Positions 24,241 through 32,798 are shown, counted from the first letter of the stretch. The stretch: DNA of 38,754 nucleotides from JBCBAP01 sp038532435 (GCA_038532435.1 JBCBAP010000032.1:1-38754), one strand, 5' to 3'. The notes: a model not told the origin generated them from the sequence alone. Numbers and translations are program-made.

Positions 24241-25998
24241 TCAGAGTTCCTGGTCGGGCAACGCGATAGGGTCCTCGACGATGTCCCGCAAGACCTGAGC
24301 GGACGTGCCCTCGCGTTTGAAGACCCAGTTCATGCGCGTCGCATAGCTGGTCGCGACGGTTTTGACCACAATCTGTTTGGTGGCCCGGGGCGCATCCGCG
24401 TGGGGATCAAGGCAGACGGACGGCTCAACGGAGGTGGTGCCACCGGACTGGCGAAAGCCCCACTGCTCACCGCTGGGCAGGGTCAGGACAAGCGCCTGCC
24501 CGGTGCTGTCCGCCTCCACCGCGACGTCCGGGTGCAGGTGGAAATGGGTGGCGATGGGCACGCCCCGCCCATGCTTGCGCATCGCGGCGGTGAAGGCGTT
24601 CTCCGCCTTGCTGCCCGTCGCGCTCAGCGTGTCCTCGCCGCGCAGGTCGCCGCCGTCGGTGGCCAGGAAGAGCCGCCGTTCGTGCACAAGGCCGTTGATC
24701 GGGGCGTAGCCATCATGGCCGCACAGCAGCCACTGACCGGACCGGTCCGTCGCCCGCTCAACGGTCACCGTCTTGGGGCCGGTCTTCACCGGTTCCGCCT
24801 GGATCCGCCCCGCCCGGGTGAGCGCGCCGAATTTCGCGGGGCTGGTCCCGCTAACGACCATCGCCGTGTGGGCGGCGATGTTGCGGGACGCGCGGCTCCA
24901 GCTGTCGCCGAACTCCGTGCCGGTGCCGCAGTTGAGCAGGAACGGGCGCCGGCCCGTCGACATCTCGAACGCAAGCGGTGCGGCATGGGCGGTCAGGGCG
25001 CCGTCCCCTTCGGGCACACCGCCCGTGTCGATAACAAGGATCGTGCGGCCACCGCTCATCCGCGAAAAGCCCATTGCGGCGTTGGCCGTCTGGCCCAGCC
25101 GCACCTGTCCGTCCGCGAGCGCCTGTTCGACCAGCCCGTGAAGCCCGCGGGACCCGCCATGAAACTGTGCGATCCCGCCATCCCCGAGCCGCAGCAGCCG
25201 GATCGCCGGCGCCATGCGGGCGAGTGCCGCGATATGGTCCGGATGGGGCTTGCCGCCCGCCTCCTCCAGCGTCCGGGCCGACCAGACGAGGAGCGAGAAC
25301 ACGGTCGCGAGCTCCTCGGGATTGCGCGACGCCATCCCGCCGTCGGCCCCGATCCGCGCGAAGCATTCCTTGCCCAGAAGGCTGCCCGCGCGATCGACGA
25401 GCGGCTCCGCCCCCTCGATGGAAACACCTGCAATCAAAAGACCGGTCAGCGCCTCGAACCGCGGGAGGCCCTGGGGCGCGTCGTCCCAGCTGTTCGAGAG
25501 GTAGGCAGTCTGGCGACCGAGACTGCGGAAGAACTGCTGCTGCCGCCCCGGCCCGATCTCCTTGAGCAGGAAGGGCGCATGGCTCAGCCAGTGGCAGAGC
25601 CGCGTGCCCGTCAGGTCCGGCACCCATCCCGGACCGCGGGCCGCGCCGTACTTTTCGATCCAGGACCAGACCCACTTTTGCGCGGTCACCCGCGCCTCCC
25701 GCCCGCCCCGTGCGCCGAGATCGTCGAGCCAGGAGAAGCCGTGCAAATGGTCGGTGAAACGGGGCGTTGGGTGGGGCACATCCCAGGGAAGCCGGTTCGG
25801 GGCGGAGACCGTGTCTCCAGCTGCCCTGATCTTCCCGGTGAGGAGCGCGTCGCCCCGGATGGCGGAGCCGATGACCCGGGGGGAGGGCTGGTGACGGATC
25901 GCCTTCGCGCTCGCCGCGAAGCCCGAGCGCCACGCCTGGAATTTGTTGTCCGCGTCGGTCAGACGCCCCCACAATGAAGTGCTAGCTGGCTCCGCCAT
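24241..25998 (-). CDS. Heparinase II/III-family protein
   Basis: A 585-residue protein. The ATG at 25998 is chosen because it gives the usual start for this alphaproteobacterial group; the frame remains open upstream, but the extra 77 residues look non-coding. The N-terminal half is alpha-helical, with HGFSWLDDLGARGG and a WVWSWIEKYG segment, and the C-terminal half, from about residue 310, is a beta-sandwich heparinase II/III domain. The arrangement resembles a polysaccharide lyase fold, but no signal peptide is visible and substrate and activity are unknown. Genes of this family commonly sit beside rsmB-like and purH genes in Alphaproteobacteria, as here. Confidence 0.85.
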   Translation of the reverse strand: MAEPASTSLWGRLTDADNKFQAWRSGFAASAKAIRHQPSPRVIGSAIRGDALLTGKIRAAGDTVSAPNRLPWDVPHPTPRFTDHLHGFSWLDDLGARGGREARVTAQKWVWSWIEKYGAARGPGWVPDLTGTRLCHWLSHAPFLLKEIGPGRQQQFFRSLGRQTAYLSNSWDDAPQGLPRFEALTGLLIAGVSIEGAEPLVDRAGSLLGKECFARIGADGGMASRNPEELATVFSLLVWSARTLEEAGGKPHPDHIAALARMAPAIRLLRLGDGGIAQFHGGSRGLHGLVEQALADGQVRLGQTANAAMGFSRMSGGRTILVIDTGGVPEGDGALTAHAAPLAFEMSTGRRPFLLNCGTGTEFGDSWSRASRNIAAHTAMVVSGTSPAKFGALTRAGRIQAEPVKTGPKTVTVERATDRSGQWLLCGHDGYAPINGLVHERRLFLATDGGDLRGEDTLSATGSKAENAFTAAMRKHGRGVPIATHFHLHPDVAVEADSTGQALVLTLPSGEQWGFRQSGGTTSVEPSVCLDPHADAPRATKQIVVKTVATSYATRMNWVFKREGTSAQVLRDIVEDPIALPDQEL

Positions 25999-26119
25999 GC
26001 CCTGCCTTGTCCCGGTCCCTCTCGGCGGACAGTACGATAGCCTGCGGGCGGTGTCATCGGCAGATCCGCAGTGGCGGGCTGCGGCCCGGGACACCGTTGC
26101 GTCGGGGCGGCCTCTGAAT

Positions 26120-27388
26120 TCAGACCGCCTCGAACCGGGCGATGTAGAAACCGTCCATCCCGCCCCGCTCTTCCCAGAAGTCCGGCCGCAGGCGAAGGCC
26201 GCCGTCGCGGGACGACCAGTCGGGCGCACCGCCGAGCGGGAGCGGATCGATCGGCGTCTGCTGCAGGGCGGGCAGCGCCTCCCGCGCCCACTTTGCCTGC
26301 GCCTCGCCTTCCTCGTGAAGGAGGGAGCAGGTGCAGAAGATGAGCGCGCCGCCCGGTTTCAGCCAGCCCGCCGCCCGGCTCAACAGCTCCCGCTGGAGCG
26401 CCACGAGCGGCTTGATCTCGCTGCCATCCTTCACGAAGGGAAGGTCCGGATGACGGCGGATCGTGCCGGTGGCCGAGCACGGAGCGTCCACGAGGATCCC
26501 GTCGAAAGGGGCGTTCGGTTCCCATGTGAGTGCATCGGCCACAACGAGCTCGGCGCGGAGCCCGGTTCGTGCGAGGTTCTGTGAAACGCGCGCCATGCGC
26601 GCCTCCGAGATGTCGAGCGCCGTAACCTCTGCCCCCGGCGCCGCGAGCTGCATGGTCTTGCCGCCGGGGGCAGCACAAAGGTCTAGGATCCGTTGACCCG
26701 GCTGCGGATCGAGGATCCGCACGGGCAGGGCGGCTGCCGTGTCCTGAACCCACCACGCACCCTCCCCATAGCCCGGCAGCCCGGTCAGGTGGCTGCGCGG
26801 CGGCAGGCGGTGGGACCCGCTGGGCAGCCGCTCCGCGACCAGCCCGTCCGGTATCGTGGACTTCATGGTGAGATCCATCGGCGCGCCACGCGCGTGAGCG
26901 GCCTCCATGGCCGCGACGGTCGCACGCGGATAGGTGTTGAGCAGACGCCCGCGCAGCCATTTCGGCAGCGTTTGCGCGGTGGCGGAGGTCAGCCGCTCGG
27001 CTGGCTCGGTGGCGATCTTGCGACCGACCGCGTTCACCAGCCCGGACAGGTGCTGGGACTTCCGGTCGGACCGCGCCAGCCGGACGGCTGCATCGACTGC
27101 AGCGTGAGCGGGCACCCCGTCGATCAGCATCTCCACCCCGGCCATGTGCAGCAAGGTCGCCACGGGGATCGGAGGACGTTTCCTCAGGTGAGGTTTGAGC
27201 AGCGCCTCCATCGGCCTCCAGTGGCGCAGCGTTGCGGTTGCGAGCGTCCGCGCCCGCGCCCGATCCTCCGGTGGCAGGCTCAGATATCCGTCTTCTGCCA
27301 TGAGATCGGAAAGCATCCGCCCCTCCGACAGGACACCGGTCAGCAGCGATGCGGCCGCCTTGCGCGGCGCGAGGCCCGGCGCGCTCAC
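26120..27388 (-). CDS. rsmB: RsmB/NOP-family RNA (cytosine-5) methyltransferase
   Basis: A 422-residue SAM-dependent RNA methyltransferase. An N-terminal NusB-like helical domain is followed by a Rossmann-fold catalytic domain. The SAM-binding motif LDLCAAPGGKTMQLA lies near residue 235. The two catalytic cysteines are in DAPCSATGTIRRHPD (near residue 304) and FCTCSLLHEEGE (near residue 353). Members methylate C5 of cytosines in rRNA or tRNA; the RsmB target (16S C967) is the common assumption but not shown by the sequence. The start is a GTG overlapping the htpX stop (GTGA). A 121-bp gap with no visible signal separates it from the heparinase-like gene. Confidence 0.9.
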   Translation of the reverse strand: MSAPGLAPRKAAASLLTGVLSEGRMLSDLMAEDGYLSLPPEDRARARTLATATLRHWRPMEALLKPHLRKRPPIPVATLLHMAGVEMLIDGVPAHAAVDAAVRLARSDRKSQHLSGLVNAVGRKIATEPAERLTSATAQTLPKWLRGRLLNTYPRATVAAMEAAHARGAPMDLTMKSTIPDGLVAERLPSGSHRLPPRSHLTGLPGYGEGAWWVQDTAAALPVRILDPQPGQRILDLCAAPGGKTMQLAAPGAEVTALDISEARMARVSQNLARTGLRAELVVADALTWEPNAPFDGILVDAPCSATGTIRRHPDLPFVKDGSEIKPLVALQRELLSRAAGWLKPGGALIFCTCSLLHEEGEAQAKWAREALPALQQTPIDPLPLGGAPDWSSRDGGLRLRPDFWEERGGMDGFYIARFEAV

Positions 27389-28284
27389 TGGCGGCGGACC
27401 TTGGGAACGGAGCTTTTTACCATGCGGGGCAGGTGCGGGTAGAAACCCTTGTCGGCCATCGCCTCAAGGGCCGCGATCCGGTTCATCACGTTGGGGTGGG
27501 TGGAAAAGAGGCTGTCCACGCCCCGACCCGACAGCGGATTGATGATGAACATGTGCGCCGTGGCCGGGTTTGCCTCCGCCGACGGAAGCTCCCGATGCAT
27601 GGCGGCGCCGGAAATCTTGTCGAGCGCGGAGGCGAGCCAGAGCGGGTTCTGACAGATCTCTGCCCCCATCCGGTCCGCCGCATATTCCCGCGTGCGGCTG
27701 ATCAGCATCTGGATCAGCATCGCGGCGAAGGGGGCCAGCAGGGCCGCCGCGATCACCCCGATGATGCCGAGCGGCCCGCGATCGCGCCCGCCGCCGAAGA
27801 ACATGCCGAACTGCGCCAGCATGGAGATGGCACCTGCGACCGTCGCCGCGACGGTCATGATCAGCGTGTCCCGGTTCTTGATATGGGCCAGTTCGTGGGC
27901 CATCACGCCAGCAAGCTCTTCGCGGCTCAGCAGCCGCATGATCCCGGTTGTCGCGGCGACAGCCGCATTCTCCGGATTTCGGCCCGTGGCGAATGCGTTG
28001 GGTTGTTCCTCGTTGATCACGTAGATCGCCGGGGTGGGCATGTCCGCATTGGCTGAGAGCTCCTCGACCATCTGATAAAGCTCCGGATGGCTCTGCCGGG
28101 TTGCGGCCTGCGCGTTGTGCATGCGCAGCGCCATCTTGTCCGAGTTCCAAAACGCCCAGGCGTTCGTCGCAAGCGCAATGACCAGCGCGATCATGGCTCC
28201 GCCAGCCCCGCCGATCAGGTAGCCCATGCCCATGAAAAGGGCTGTCATGGCAGCGAGCAGGAGGCTCGTCTTGAAATAGTTCAT
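27385..28284 (-). CDS. htpX: Membrane zinc metalloprotease HtpX
   Basis: A 299-residue M48-family protease that degrades damaged inner-membrane proteins. An N-terminal pair of hydrophobic helices (TSLLLAAMTALFMGMGYLIGG region) is followed by a conserved NAQAATR-HPELY segment, NAFATGRNPENAAVA, and the active site GVMAHELAHIKNRD, where HELAH binds zinc near residue 130. A second hydrophobic region follows, then the third ligand region SRTREYAADRMGA. The ATG has a GGAGGATGCG site. It heads the long minus-strand run; a promoter-like sequence is upstream. Confidence 0.95.
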   Translation of the reverse strand: MNYFKTSLLLAAMTALFMGMGYLIGGAGGAMIALVIALATNAWAFWNSDKMALRMHNAQAATRQSHPELYQMVEELSANADMPTPAIYVINEEQPNAFATGRNPENAAVAATTGIMRLLSREELAGVMAHELAHIKNRDTLIMTVAATVAGAISMLAQFGMFFGGGRDRGPLGIIGVIAAALLAPFAAMLIQMLISRTREYAADRMGAEICQNPLWLASALDKISGAAMHRELPSAEANPATAHMFIINPLSGRGVDSLFSTHPNVMNRIAALEAMADKGFYPHLPRMVKSSVPKVRRQ

Positions 28285-28338
28285 CGCATCCTCCGATGGC
28301 GCCGCGATGTGCAGACGCTTGAGTTGCGGACACCGCGC

Positions 28339-28366
28339 GTCATATCCAAGTACAAGGTACGGTCAA
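28339..28366 (-). promoter_or_regulatory. Candidate promoter for htpX
   Basis: On the minus strand, TTGACC (28361-28366) and TATGAC (28339-28344) are separated by 16 bases, close to the sigma-70-type consensus. The -10 lies 54 bases upstream of the htpX ATG. The plus strand of the same interval has TTGAGT (28319-28324) and CATATC, 16 bases apart, as a weaker candidate for the divergent DUF1674 gene. Confidence 0.45.
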
Positions 28367-28380
28367 CGAAAGAATATAGG

Positions 28381-28566
28381 ATGTCCGACGACAGCGAGAA
28401 GACAGCACGCCTCAAATCCGCCGCGGAACGCGCGCTCGCGGAGGCGGAGGAGCGGCGCAAGGCGGCCCAGCCGCTCGACCTGCCGACGGAGCTGGGCGGA
28501 CGCGACGGGCCGGAGCCGATCCGCTATGGCGACTGGGAAAACAAGGGGATCGCGACGGACTTCTAG
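28381..28566 (+). CDS. DUF1674 / SdhAF4-like small protein
   Basis: A 61-residue protein. Its helical, charged N-terminus leads to a conserved end: ELGGRDGPEPIRYGDWENKG followed by IATDF, the hallmark of DUF1674, whose mitochondrial relatives (SDHAF4) bind the flavinylated succinate dehydrogenase subunit and help assemble complex II. The ATG at 28381 matches the family start; a longer upstream frame is a shadow. The ribosome-binding site is weak (only AGG close to the start). The stop TAG overlaps the opposing gene's TAG within CTAG. No sdh genes are in the window. Confidence 0.85.
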   Translation: MSDDSEKTARLKSAAERALAEAEERRKAAQPLDLPTELGGRDGPEPIRYGDWENKGIATDF

Positions 28567-29315
28567 GATCGCGCTTCCACCCACCGGGTGAGCTTGGCAA
28601 GCCGGTCATGAGCCCTCTGAGGCCTACCGAAAACGAGCATTGTCGCTGTCCAAAGGATCCCAAGCACCGGGGGAGCGATGACGACAAAGAGCGCACCCGC
28701 AAAAACAAACCAGAGAATCCGCAGAAACGTCGGGAGCTCTGTCGCGAACGCGCCGATCTCGGGCGAAAAGATCTGCCAAAGGACGACGCTCAAGAGCGCG
28801 GGCGGCACCAGCCAGAGGGCGATGAGCCCGGGAAACAGGAACAGGCTGACGATCGGGTACCTCAGCGATGCGCGCAGGGCCCAGATCTCGCTGAAGACCA
28901 GCCTCCTTGCGATCACAATCTCGTCCTCCGCGTCCGGGGCCGTCCTCTGAGGCCTACCGAAAACGAGCATTGTCGCTGTCCAAAGGATCCCAAGCACCGG
29001 GGGAGCGATGACGACAAAGAGCGCACCCGCAAAAACAAACCAGAGAATCCGCAGAAACGTCGGGAGCTCTGTCGCGAACGCGCCGATCTCGGGCGAAAAG
29101 ATCTGCCAAAGGACGACGCTCAAGAGCGCGGGCGGCACCAGCCAGAGGGCGATGAGCCCGGGAAACAGGAACAGGCTGACGATCGGGTACCTCAGCGATG
29201 CGCGCAGGGCCCAGATCTCGCTGAAGACCAGCCTCCTTGCGATCACAATCTCGTCCTCCGCGTCCGGGGCCGTCCTCTGACAAGCGTCACTCTTTTGGTC
29301 CGACCGCCGGGCCAC
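28563..29315 (-). CDS. Membrane protein with exact internal 110-residue tandem duplication
   Basis: A 250-residue protein from a GTG at 29315, or 227 residues from a GTG at 29246, which has a better ribosome-binding site (GGAGGA, seven bases upstream). A 110-residue unit, each with about four hydrophobic helices (YPIVSLFLFPGLIALWLVPP, FLRILWFVFAGALFVVIAPP among them), is repeated exactly, then a short tail (AHDRLAKLTRWVEARS) closes the protein. Without the duplication it would be about 140 residues (117 from the internal GTG). Each unit carries its own GGAGGA-GTG, so an internal start at 28916 could still yield a single-unit protein. I do not recognise the family. It converges with the DUF1674 gene, sharing CTAG for both stops. 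Confidence 0.75.
   Translation of the reverse strand: MARRSDQKSDACQRTAPDAEDEIVIARRLVFSEIWALRASLRYPIVSLFLFPGLIALWLVPPALLSVVLWQIFSPEIGAFATELPTFLRILWFVFAGALFVVIAPPVLGILWTATMLVFGRPQRTAPDAEDEIVIARRLVFSEIWALRASLRYPIVSLFLFPGLIALWLVPPALLSVVLWQIFSPEIGAFATELPTFLRILWFVFAGALFVVIAPPVLGILWTATMLVFGRPQRAHDRLAKLTRWVEARS
28614..29280. repeat. 330-bp perfect tandem duplication plus 7-bp terminal homology
   Basis: Bases 28614-28943 and 28944-29273 are identical, and the next seven bases (29274-29280, CCTCTGA) match the start of both copies. The period of 330 is a multiple of three, so the reading frame of the membrane protein is kept. The short repeat at both ends is what unequal recombination or replication slippage between CCTCTGA sites would leave. 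Absence of any difference between copies implies a very recent event or an assembly artefact. Confidence 0.97.
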
Positions 29316-29425
29316 AGCAGGTCGACGCTTCAGATAAAACCGGTTGTTCTAGAGTTTCCGATTGCCGGTCTACCTGATCACGTCAATAGTGCAGAAAAAT
29401 GCCGTAGTGGCCACGGAGGACCCCC

Positions 29426-30895
29426 ATGCTCGACAGCCCGATCACCTTGAAGAACCCGAGCCTGCTGGCACCGAAGTCTCTCATCGACGGGGCGTGGGTG
29501 GAGGCGGACAGCGGTGCGATGTTCGATGTGAAGAACCCGGCGACCGGCGACGTGGTCGCGGAGGTTGCCGATTGCGGACGGGCGGAGGTGGCACGGGCCA
29601 TCGATGCCGCCTACGCAGCGCAGGCGGAGTGGGCGGGGATGCTCGCCTCCGAACGCGCGAAGATCCTGATGCGCTGGAACGACCTGATCCTCGAAAACGC
29701 GGATGATCTTGCCACCATCGTCACCAGCGAGATGGGCAAACCCCTCGCCGAGGCGAAGGGCGAAGTGGTCTACGGTGCGTCCTTCATCGAATGGTTCGCG
29801 GCGGAGGGCCAGCGGGTCTATGGCGACACGATCCCCCAGCATCAGCCGGACAAGCGCATCGTGGTCCTCAAGCAGCCCATCGGCGTTGTTGGCTCGATCA
29901 CGCCCTGGAACTTCCCCATCGCTATGATCACACGGAAGGTTGCACCGGGCCTCGCCGTCGGCTGCACCGTGGTTGCACGACCTGCCGAACTGACGCCCTT
30001 GTCCGCGACCGCCCTCGGCGTGCTTGCGAAGGAGGCGGGCTTCCCTGACGGCGTGCTCAACATCGTCACCGGCTCGGACGCGTCCGAAATGGGCAAGGAG
30101 ATCTGCGCGAATGAGAAGGTACGCAAGGTCACCTTCACCGGGTCCACCCGGGTCGGCCGGATCCTCATGGAACAGTGCGCCGCGGACATCAAGAAACTGA
30201 GCCTTGAGCTTGGCGGCAACGCCCCCTTCATCGTGTTCGACGACGCGGATCTGGATGCGGCGGTCGAGGGCGCGATGATCTCGAAGTTTCGCAACGCGGG
30301 CCAGACCTGCGTTTGCGCGAACCGGATCTATGTGCAGTCCGGTGTCTACGACGCCTTCGCGGCCAAGCTGAAGCAGAAGGTCGCCGAGCTGTCCGTGGGC
30401 GACGGGTTCGAGGCGGGGGTGACGACCGGCCCCCTGATCTCTCCGGCGGGGCTGAAGAAGGTGCAGGACCATCTTTCGGACGCAACCTCCAAGGGCGCCG
30501 AGGTAATGATCGGCGGCAAGCCCCATCCCAAGGGCGGCACCTTCTTTGAGCCCACGATCCTCACCGGGGTGACCCAGGAGATGAAGGTCGCGCGGGAAGA
30601 GACCTTCGGCCCCATGGCGCCGCTCTTCAGGTTCGAGACCGAGGAAGACGTGGTCGAGATGGCGAACGCCACGGAGTTCGGCCTCGCCGCCTACTACTAC
30701 ACCCGGGACATCGGGCGGAGCTGGCGCGTGGGTGAGGCGCTTGAGTACGGGATCGTCGGCCTCAACACGGGCCTCATCTCCACCCACGTGGCCCCCTTTG
30801 GCGGGGTCAAGCAGTCCGGGCTGGGGCGAGAGGGGTCGAAGTACGGCACCGAGGACTTCCTCGAGATCAAGTATCTCTGCATGGGAGGCATCTGA
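29426..30895 (+). CDS. gabD: NAD(P)-dependent succinate-semialdehyde dehydrogenase-like
   Basis: A 489-residue aldehyde dehydrogenase of GabD type that oxidises succinate semialdehyde to succinate, typically in 4-aminobutyrate or related breakdown. The cofactor and substrate landmarks are present: GSITPWNFPIAMITRK, GSTRVGRILM, the general-base Glu in LELGGNAPFIVF near residue 260, and the catalytic Cys in NAGQTCVCANRIYV near residue 295. The later EETFGPMAPLF and GGVKQSGLGREGS motifs support the subfamily. A GGAGGA site precedes the ATG. The TrpF-like gene starts seven bases after its stop, so the two are likely co-transcribed. The true aldehyde substrate may differ. Confidence 0.92.
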   Translation: MLDSPITLKNPSLLAPKSLIDGAWVEADSGAMFDVKNPATGDVVAEVADCGRAEVARAIDAAYAAQAEWAGMLASERAKILMRWNDLILENADDLATIVTSEMGKPLAEAKGEVVYGASFIEWFAAEGQRVYGDTIPQHQPDKRIVVLKQPIGVVGSITPWNFPIAMITRKVAPGLAVGCTVVARPAELTPLSATALGVLAKEAGFPDGVLNIVTGSDASEMGKEICANEKVRKVTFTGSTRVGRILMEQCAADIKKLSLELGGNAPFIVFDDADLDAAVEGAMISKFRNAGQTCVCANRIYVQSGVYDAFAAKLKQKVAELSVGDGFEAGVTTGPLISPAGLKKVQDHLSDATSKGAEVMIGGKPHPKGGTFFEPTILTGVTQEMKVAREETFGPMAPLFRFETEEDVVEMANATEFGLAAYYYTRDIGRSWRVGEALEYGIVGLNTGLISTHVAPFGGVKQSGLGREGSKYGTEDFLEIKYLCMGGI

Positions 30896-30901
30896 GGCCC
30901 C

Positions 30902-31549
30902 GTGACGCAGATAAAGCTCTGCTGTGTGCAATCCGTCCTGGAGGCGGACGCGGCCCTGCGGCGGGGGGTGAACGCGGTTGGCCTCGTCGGCCCGATGCCG
31001 TTTCGCGATCGCCAGATCCCGGATCAGGAGATCGCGGAGATCGCCAATCAGGTGTCCCGCGACGTGCTCACGGTCCTGCTGACGGCGGAGACGACCGTGG
31101 AGGGGGTCTGCGCCCATCTGGAGCGTGTGGGCACCAACGGCATCCAGCTTGCCAACCGGATCGAGGCGGGGGTGATCCCCGCCCTGCGCCTCCTGCATCC
31201 CACGGTCACAATCTTTCAGGTGGTCCACATCCTCGGCCCCCACTCGGTCGATGAGGCGCTTGCGTCCAAGGCGGATCACATCCTGCTCGATTCCGGACGG
31301 CTCGACGCCACGATCCCGAGCGTCGGTGTCACCGGGCGCACTCATGACTGGGCGATTTCTGCTGAAATCGCGGCCCGGGCGGACCGTCCGGTCTGGCTCG
31401 CCGGCGGTCTTAATCCGGAGAATGTGGCCCGCGCCGTCGCGGTGGTGAAGCCGCACGGCGTCGATGTGTGCTCCGGCCTCAGACCGGAGGAACGGCTTGA
31501 CCTTTCCCTGCTCGATGCGTTCATCGCGGCGTTGAAATCGGCGGCTTGA
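30902..31549 (+). CDS. TrpF-like (phosphoribosylanthranilate isomerase family) protein
   Basis: A 215-residue (beta/alpha)8-barrel protein. The start TQIKLCCV parallels the TrpF KICGV motif and keeps the Cys used as general acid or base; HILLDSGR retains the Asp equivalent to the second catalytic residue. VTGRTHDW corresponds to the G-TGxxfDW loop, and WLAGGLNPENVARAV and GVDVCSGLR match the phosphate-binding end. The usual VQLHG motif is changed to IQLAN. The GTG start follows GAGG. Its position between gabD and a lacI-type gene, away from trp genes, suggests an isomerase for another amino-sugar or ring substrate, or a moonlighting paralogue. It could alternatively be the genome's trpF. Confidence 0.8.
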   Translation: MTQIKLCCVQSVLEADAALRRGVNAVGLVGPMPFRDRQIPDQEIAEIANQVSRDVLTVLLTAETTVEGVCAHLERVGTNGIQLANRIEAGVIPALRLLHPTVTIFQVVHILGPHSVDEALASKADHILLDSGRLDATIPSVGVTGRTHDWAISAEIAARADRPVWLAGGLNPENVARAVAVVKPHGVDVCSGLRPEERLDLSLLDAFIAALKSAA

Positions 31550-31642
31550 CCGTCTGGTCAGAAATCGACGCTCGAAGATTGATCCAAAATTTCCACCAAT
31601 TTCATCCCTGATGGGCGTATTTTCCCTTTGGGGAGGAGACGC

Positions 31643-32776
31643 ATGGCGCCCTCGAAAAAGATCAAGGCGGTCAATCCGCCAGCCCGCGTGACGATCTCGG
31701 ATGTCGCCGACGCGCTTGGCGTGACCAAGAGCACCGTATCCCGTGCGCTCAACGGATATCCTGACATTTCCGAGCGTATGCGCCGCAGGGTCAAGACGGC
31801 CGTGGCGGAGCTCGGGTACCGCCCGCTCGCGCAGGCGCAGGCGATCCGCACCGGTCGCGCGCGTGCCCTCGGCCTCGTTTTGCAGATCGATGAACATGAC
31901 GGGCATCGCCCTTTTCTCACGGATTTTCTGGCCGGGGTCAGCGAGGCGGCGAGTGCCGCGATGTGGAGCCTGACGGTCTCCACCGCCCGGTCCACGGAGG
32001 ACACGCAGGATACGCTCGGGCGGCTGGTGGAGGAGCGAAAGGCGGATGGCTTCATCCTCCCCCGCACCTACATCGACGATCCCCGGGCCGCGTTCCTCAA
32101 GGCACGCGGCGTGCCCTTTGTCCTCTACGGGCGGACCGCGGACACGTCCGGCTGCGCCTGGTACGACATCCTCGGGGAGCGGGCGATGGAGGCTGCCGTG
32201 CTGCGTCTCGCCCGGCTCGGCCATCGCCGGATCGCCTATATTGGCGGTGGCGTGGAGTACAATTACAGCGTCCTGCGGAAGCAGGGCTTTCTCGACGGGG
32301 TGCATCGCACGGGCCTTGCGGTTGATCCGAGCCTGATCGCAGGGCCCGCGGTTAGTTCCGCACAGGGCCGCGCAGAGGCGCACCGCCTTCTCGCGCTCGA
32401 GACGCCGCCCACCGCAATCGTCTGCGCGGTCGACGCGGCGGCCCTCGGCGTCTACCGGGCGGCGGCGGATCTCGGCCTGCGCATCGGCAGTGACCTTTCC
32501 GTCATTTCCTATGACGGCATCCCGGAGGGGCTGGCCGTCACGCCGCAGCTCACGACCTTTGCCGTCGACAACCGGCGGGCGGGCACACGGCTCGCGGAGT
32601 TGCTGATCGAAAGGGTCGAAGGGGCGGAGCCGGAGGAGCTGCGGGAAACCGAGCGGGCGAAGCTTGTGCCCGGCGGCTCTGACGGGCCCCCTGCACGAAA
32701 CCCGGCGCAACTCGCAGCTTATCTGAGCGCCATGCGCAATGTGGTCCCGGACGGGGTGGAGGCGGAGCAGGTCTGA
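31643..32776 (+). CDS. LacI-family transcriptional regulator
   Basis: A 377-residue repressor. The ATG at 31643 follows GGGGAGGAG; a TTG at 31628 would run through that site. The N-terminal helix-turn-helix is VTISDVADALGVTKSTVSRALNG, followed by the hinge helix region LGYRPLAQAQAIRTGR. The rest is a periplasmic-binding-protein-like sensor domain (ALGLVLQIDE, GFILPRTYIDDPR, FVLYGRT, LGHRRIAYIGG, ISYDGIPEGLA). It ends with a longer tail than usual. It probably responds to a metabolite and controls the gabD/trpF-like genes just upstream or other genes. The 93-bp gap before it holds no operator I can identify. Confidence 0.93.
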   Translation: MAPSKKIKAVNPPARVTISDVADALGVTKSTVSRALNGYPDISERMRRRVKTAVAELGYRPLAQAQAIRTGRARALGLVLQIDEHDGHRPFLTDFLAGVSEAASAAMWSLTVSTARSTEDTQDTLGRLVEERKADGFILPRTYIDDPRAAFLKARGVPFVLYGRTADTSGCAWYDILGERAMEAAVLRLARLGHRRIAYIGGGVEYNYSVLRKQGFLDGVHRTGLAVDPSLIAGPAVSSAQGRAEAHRLLALETPPTAIVCAVDAAALGVYRAAADLGLRIGSDLSVISYDGIPEGLAVTPQLTTFAVDNRRAGTRLAELLIERVEGAEPEELRETERAKLVPGGSDGPPARNPAQLAAYLSAMRNVVPDGVEAEQV

Positions 32777-32798
32777 AGGAGCAGCGGTGCGTGCTCCT
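32777..32798. terminator. Hairpin exactly filling the gap between convergent stops
   Basis: AGGAGCA (32777-32783) pairs with TGCTCCT (32792-32798), with an eight-base loop GCGGTGCG. It fills precisely the 22 bases between the lacI-type TGA and the opposing TAG of the binding-protein gene, so it could work in both directions. It has no long T run on either side. Confidence 0.5.

Noticed and set aside
31550..31642. Search for a LacI-type operator before the lacI-family gene
   Set aside because: No convincing palindrome with a central CG was found by eye.
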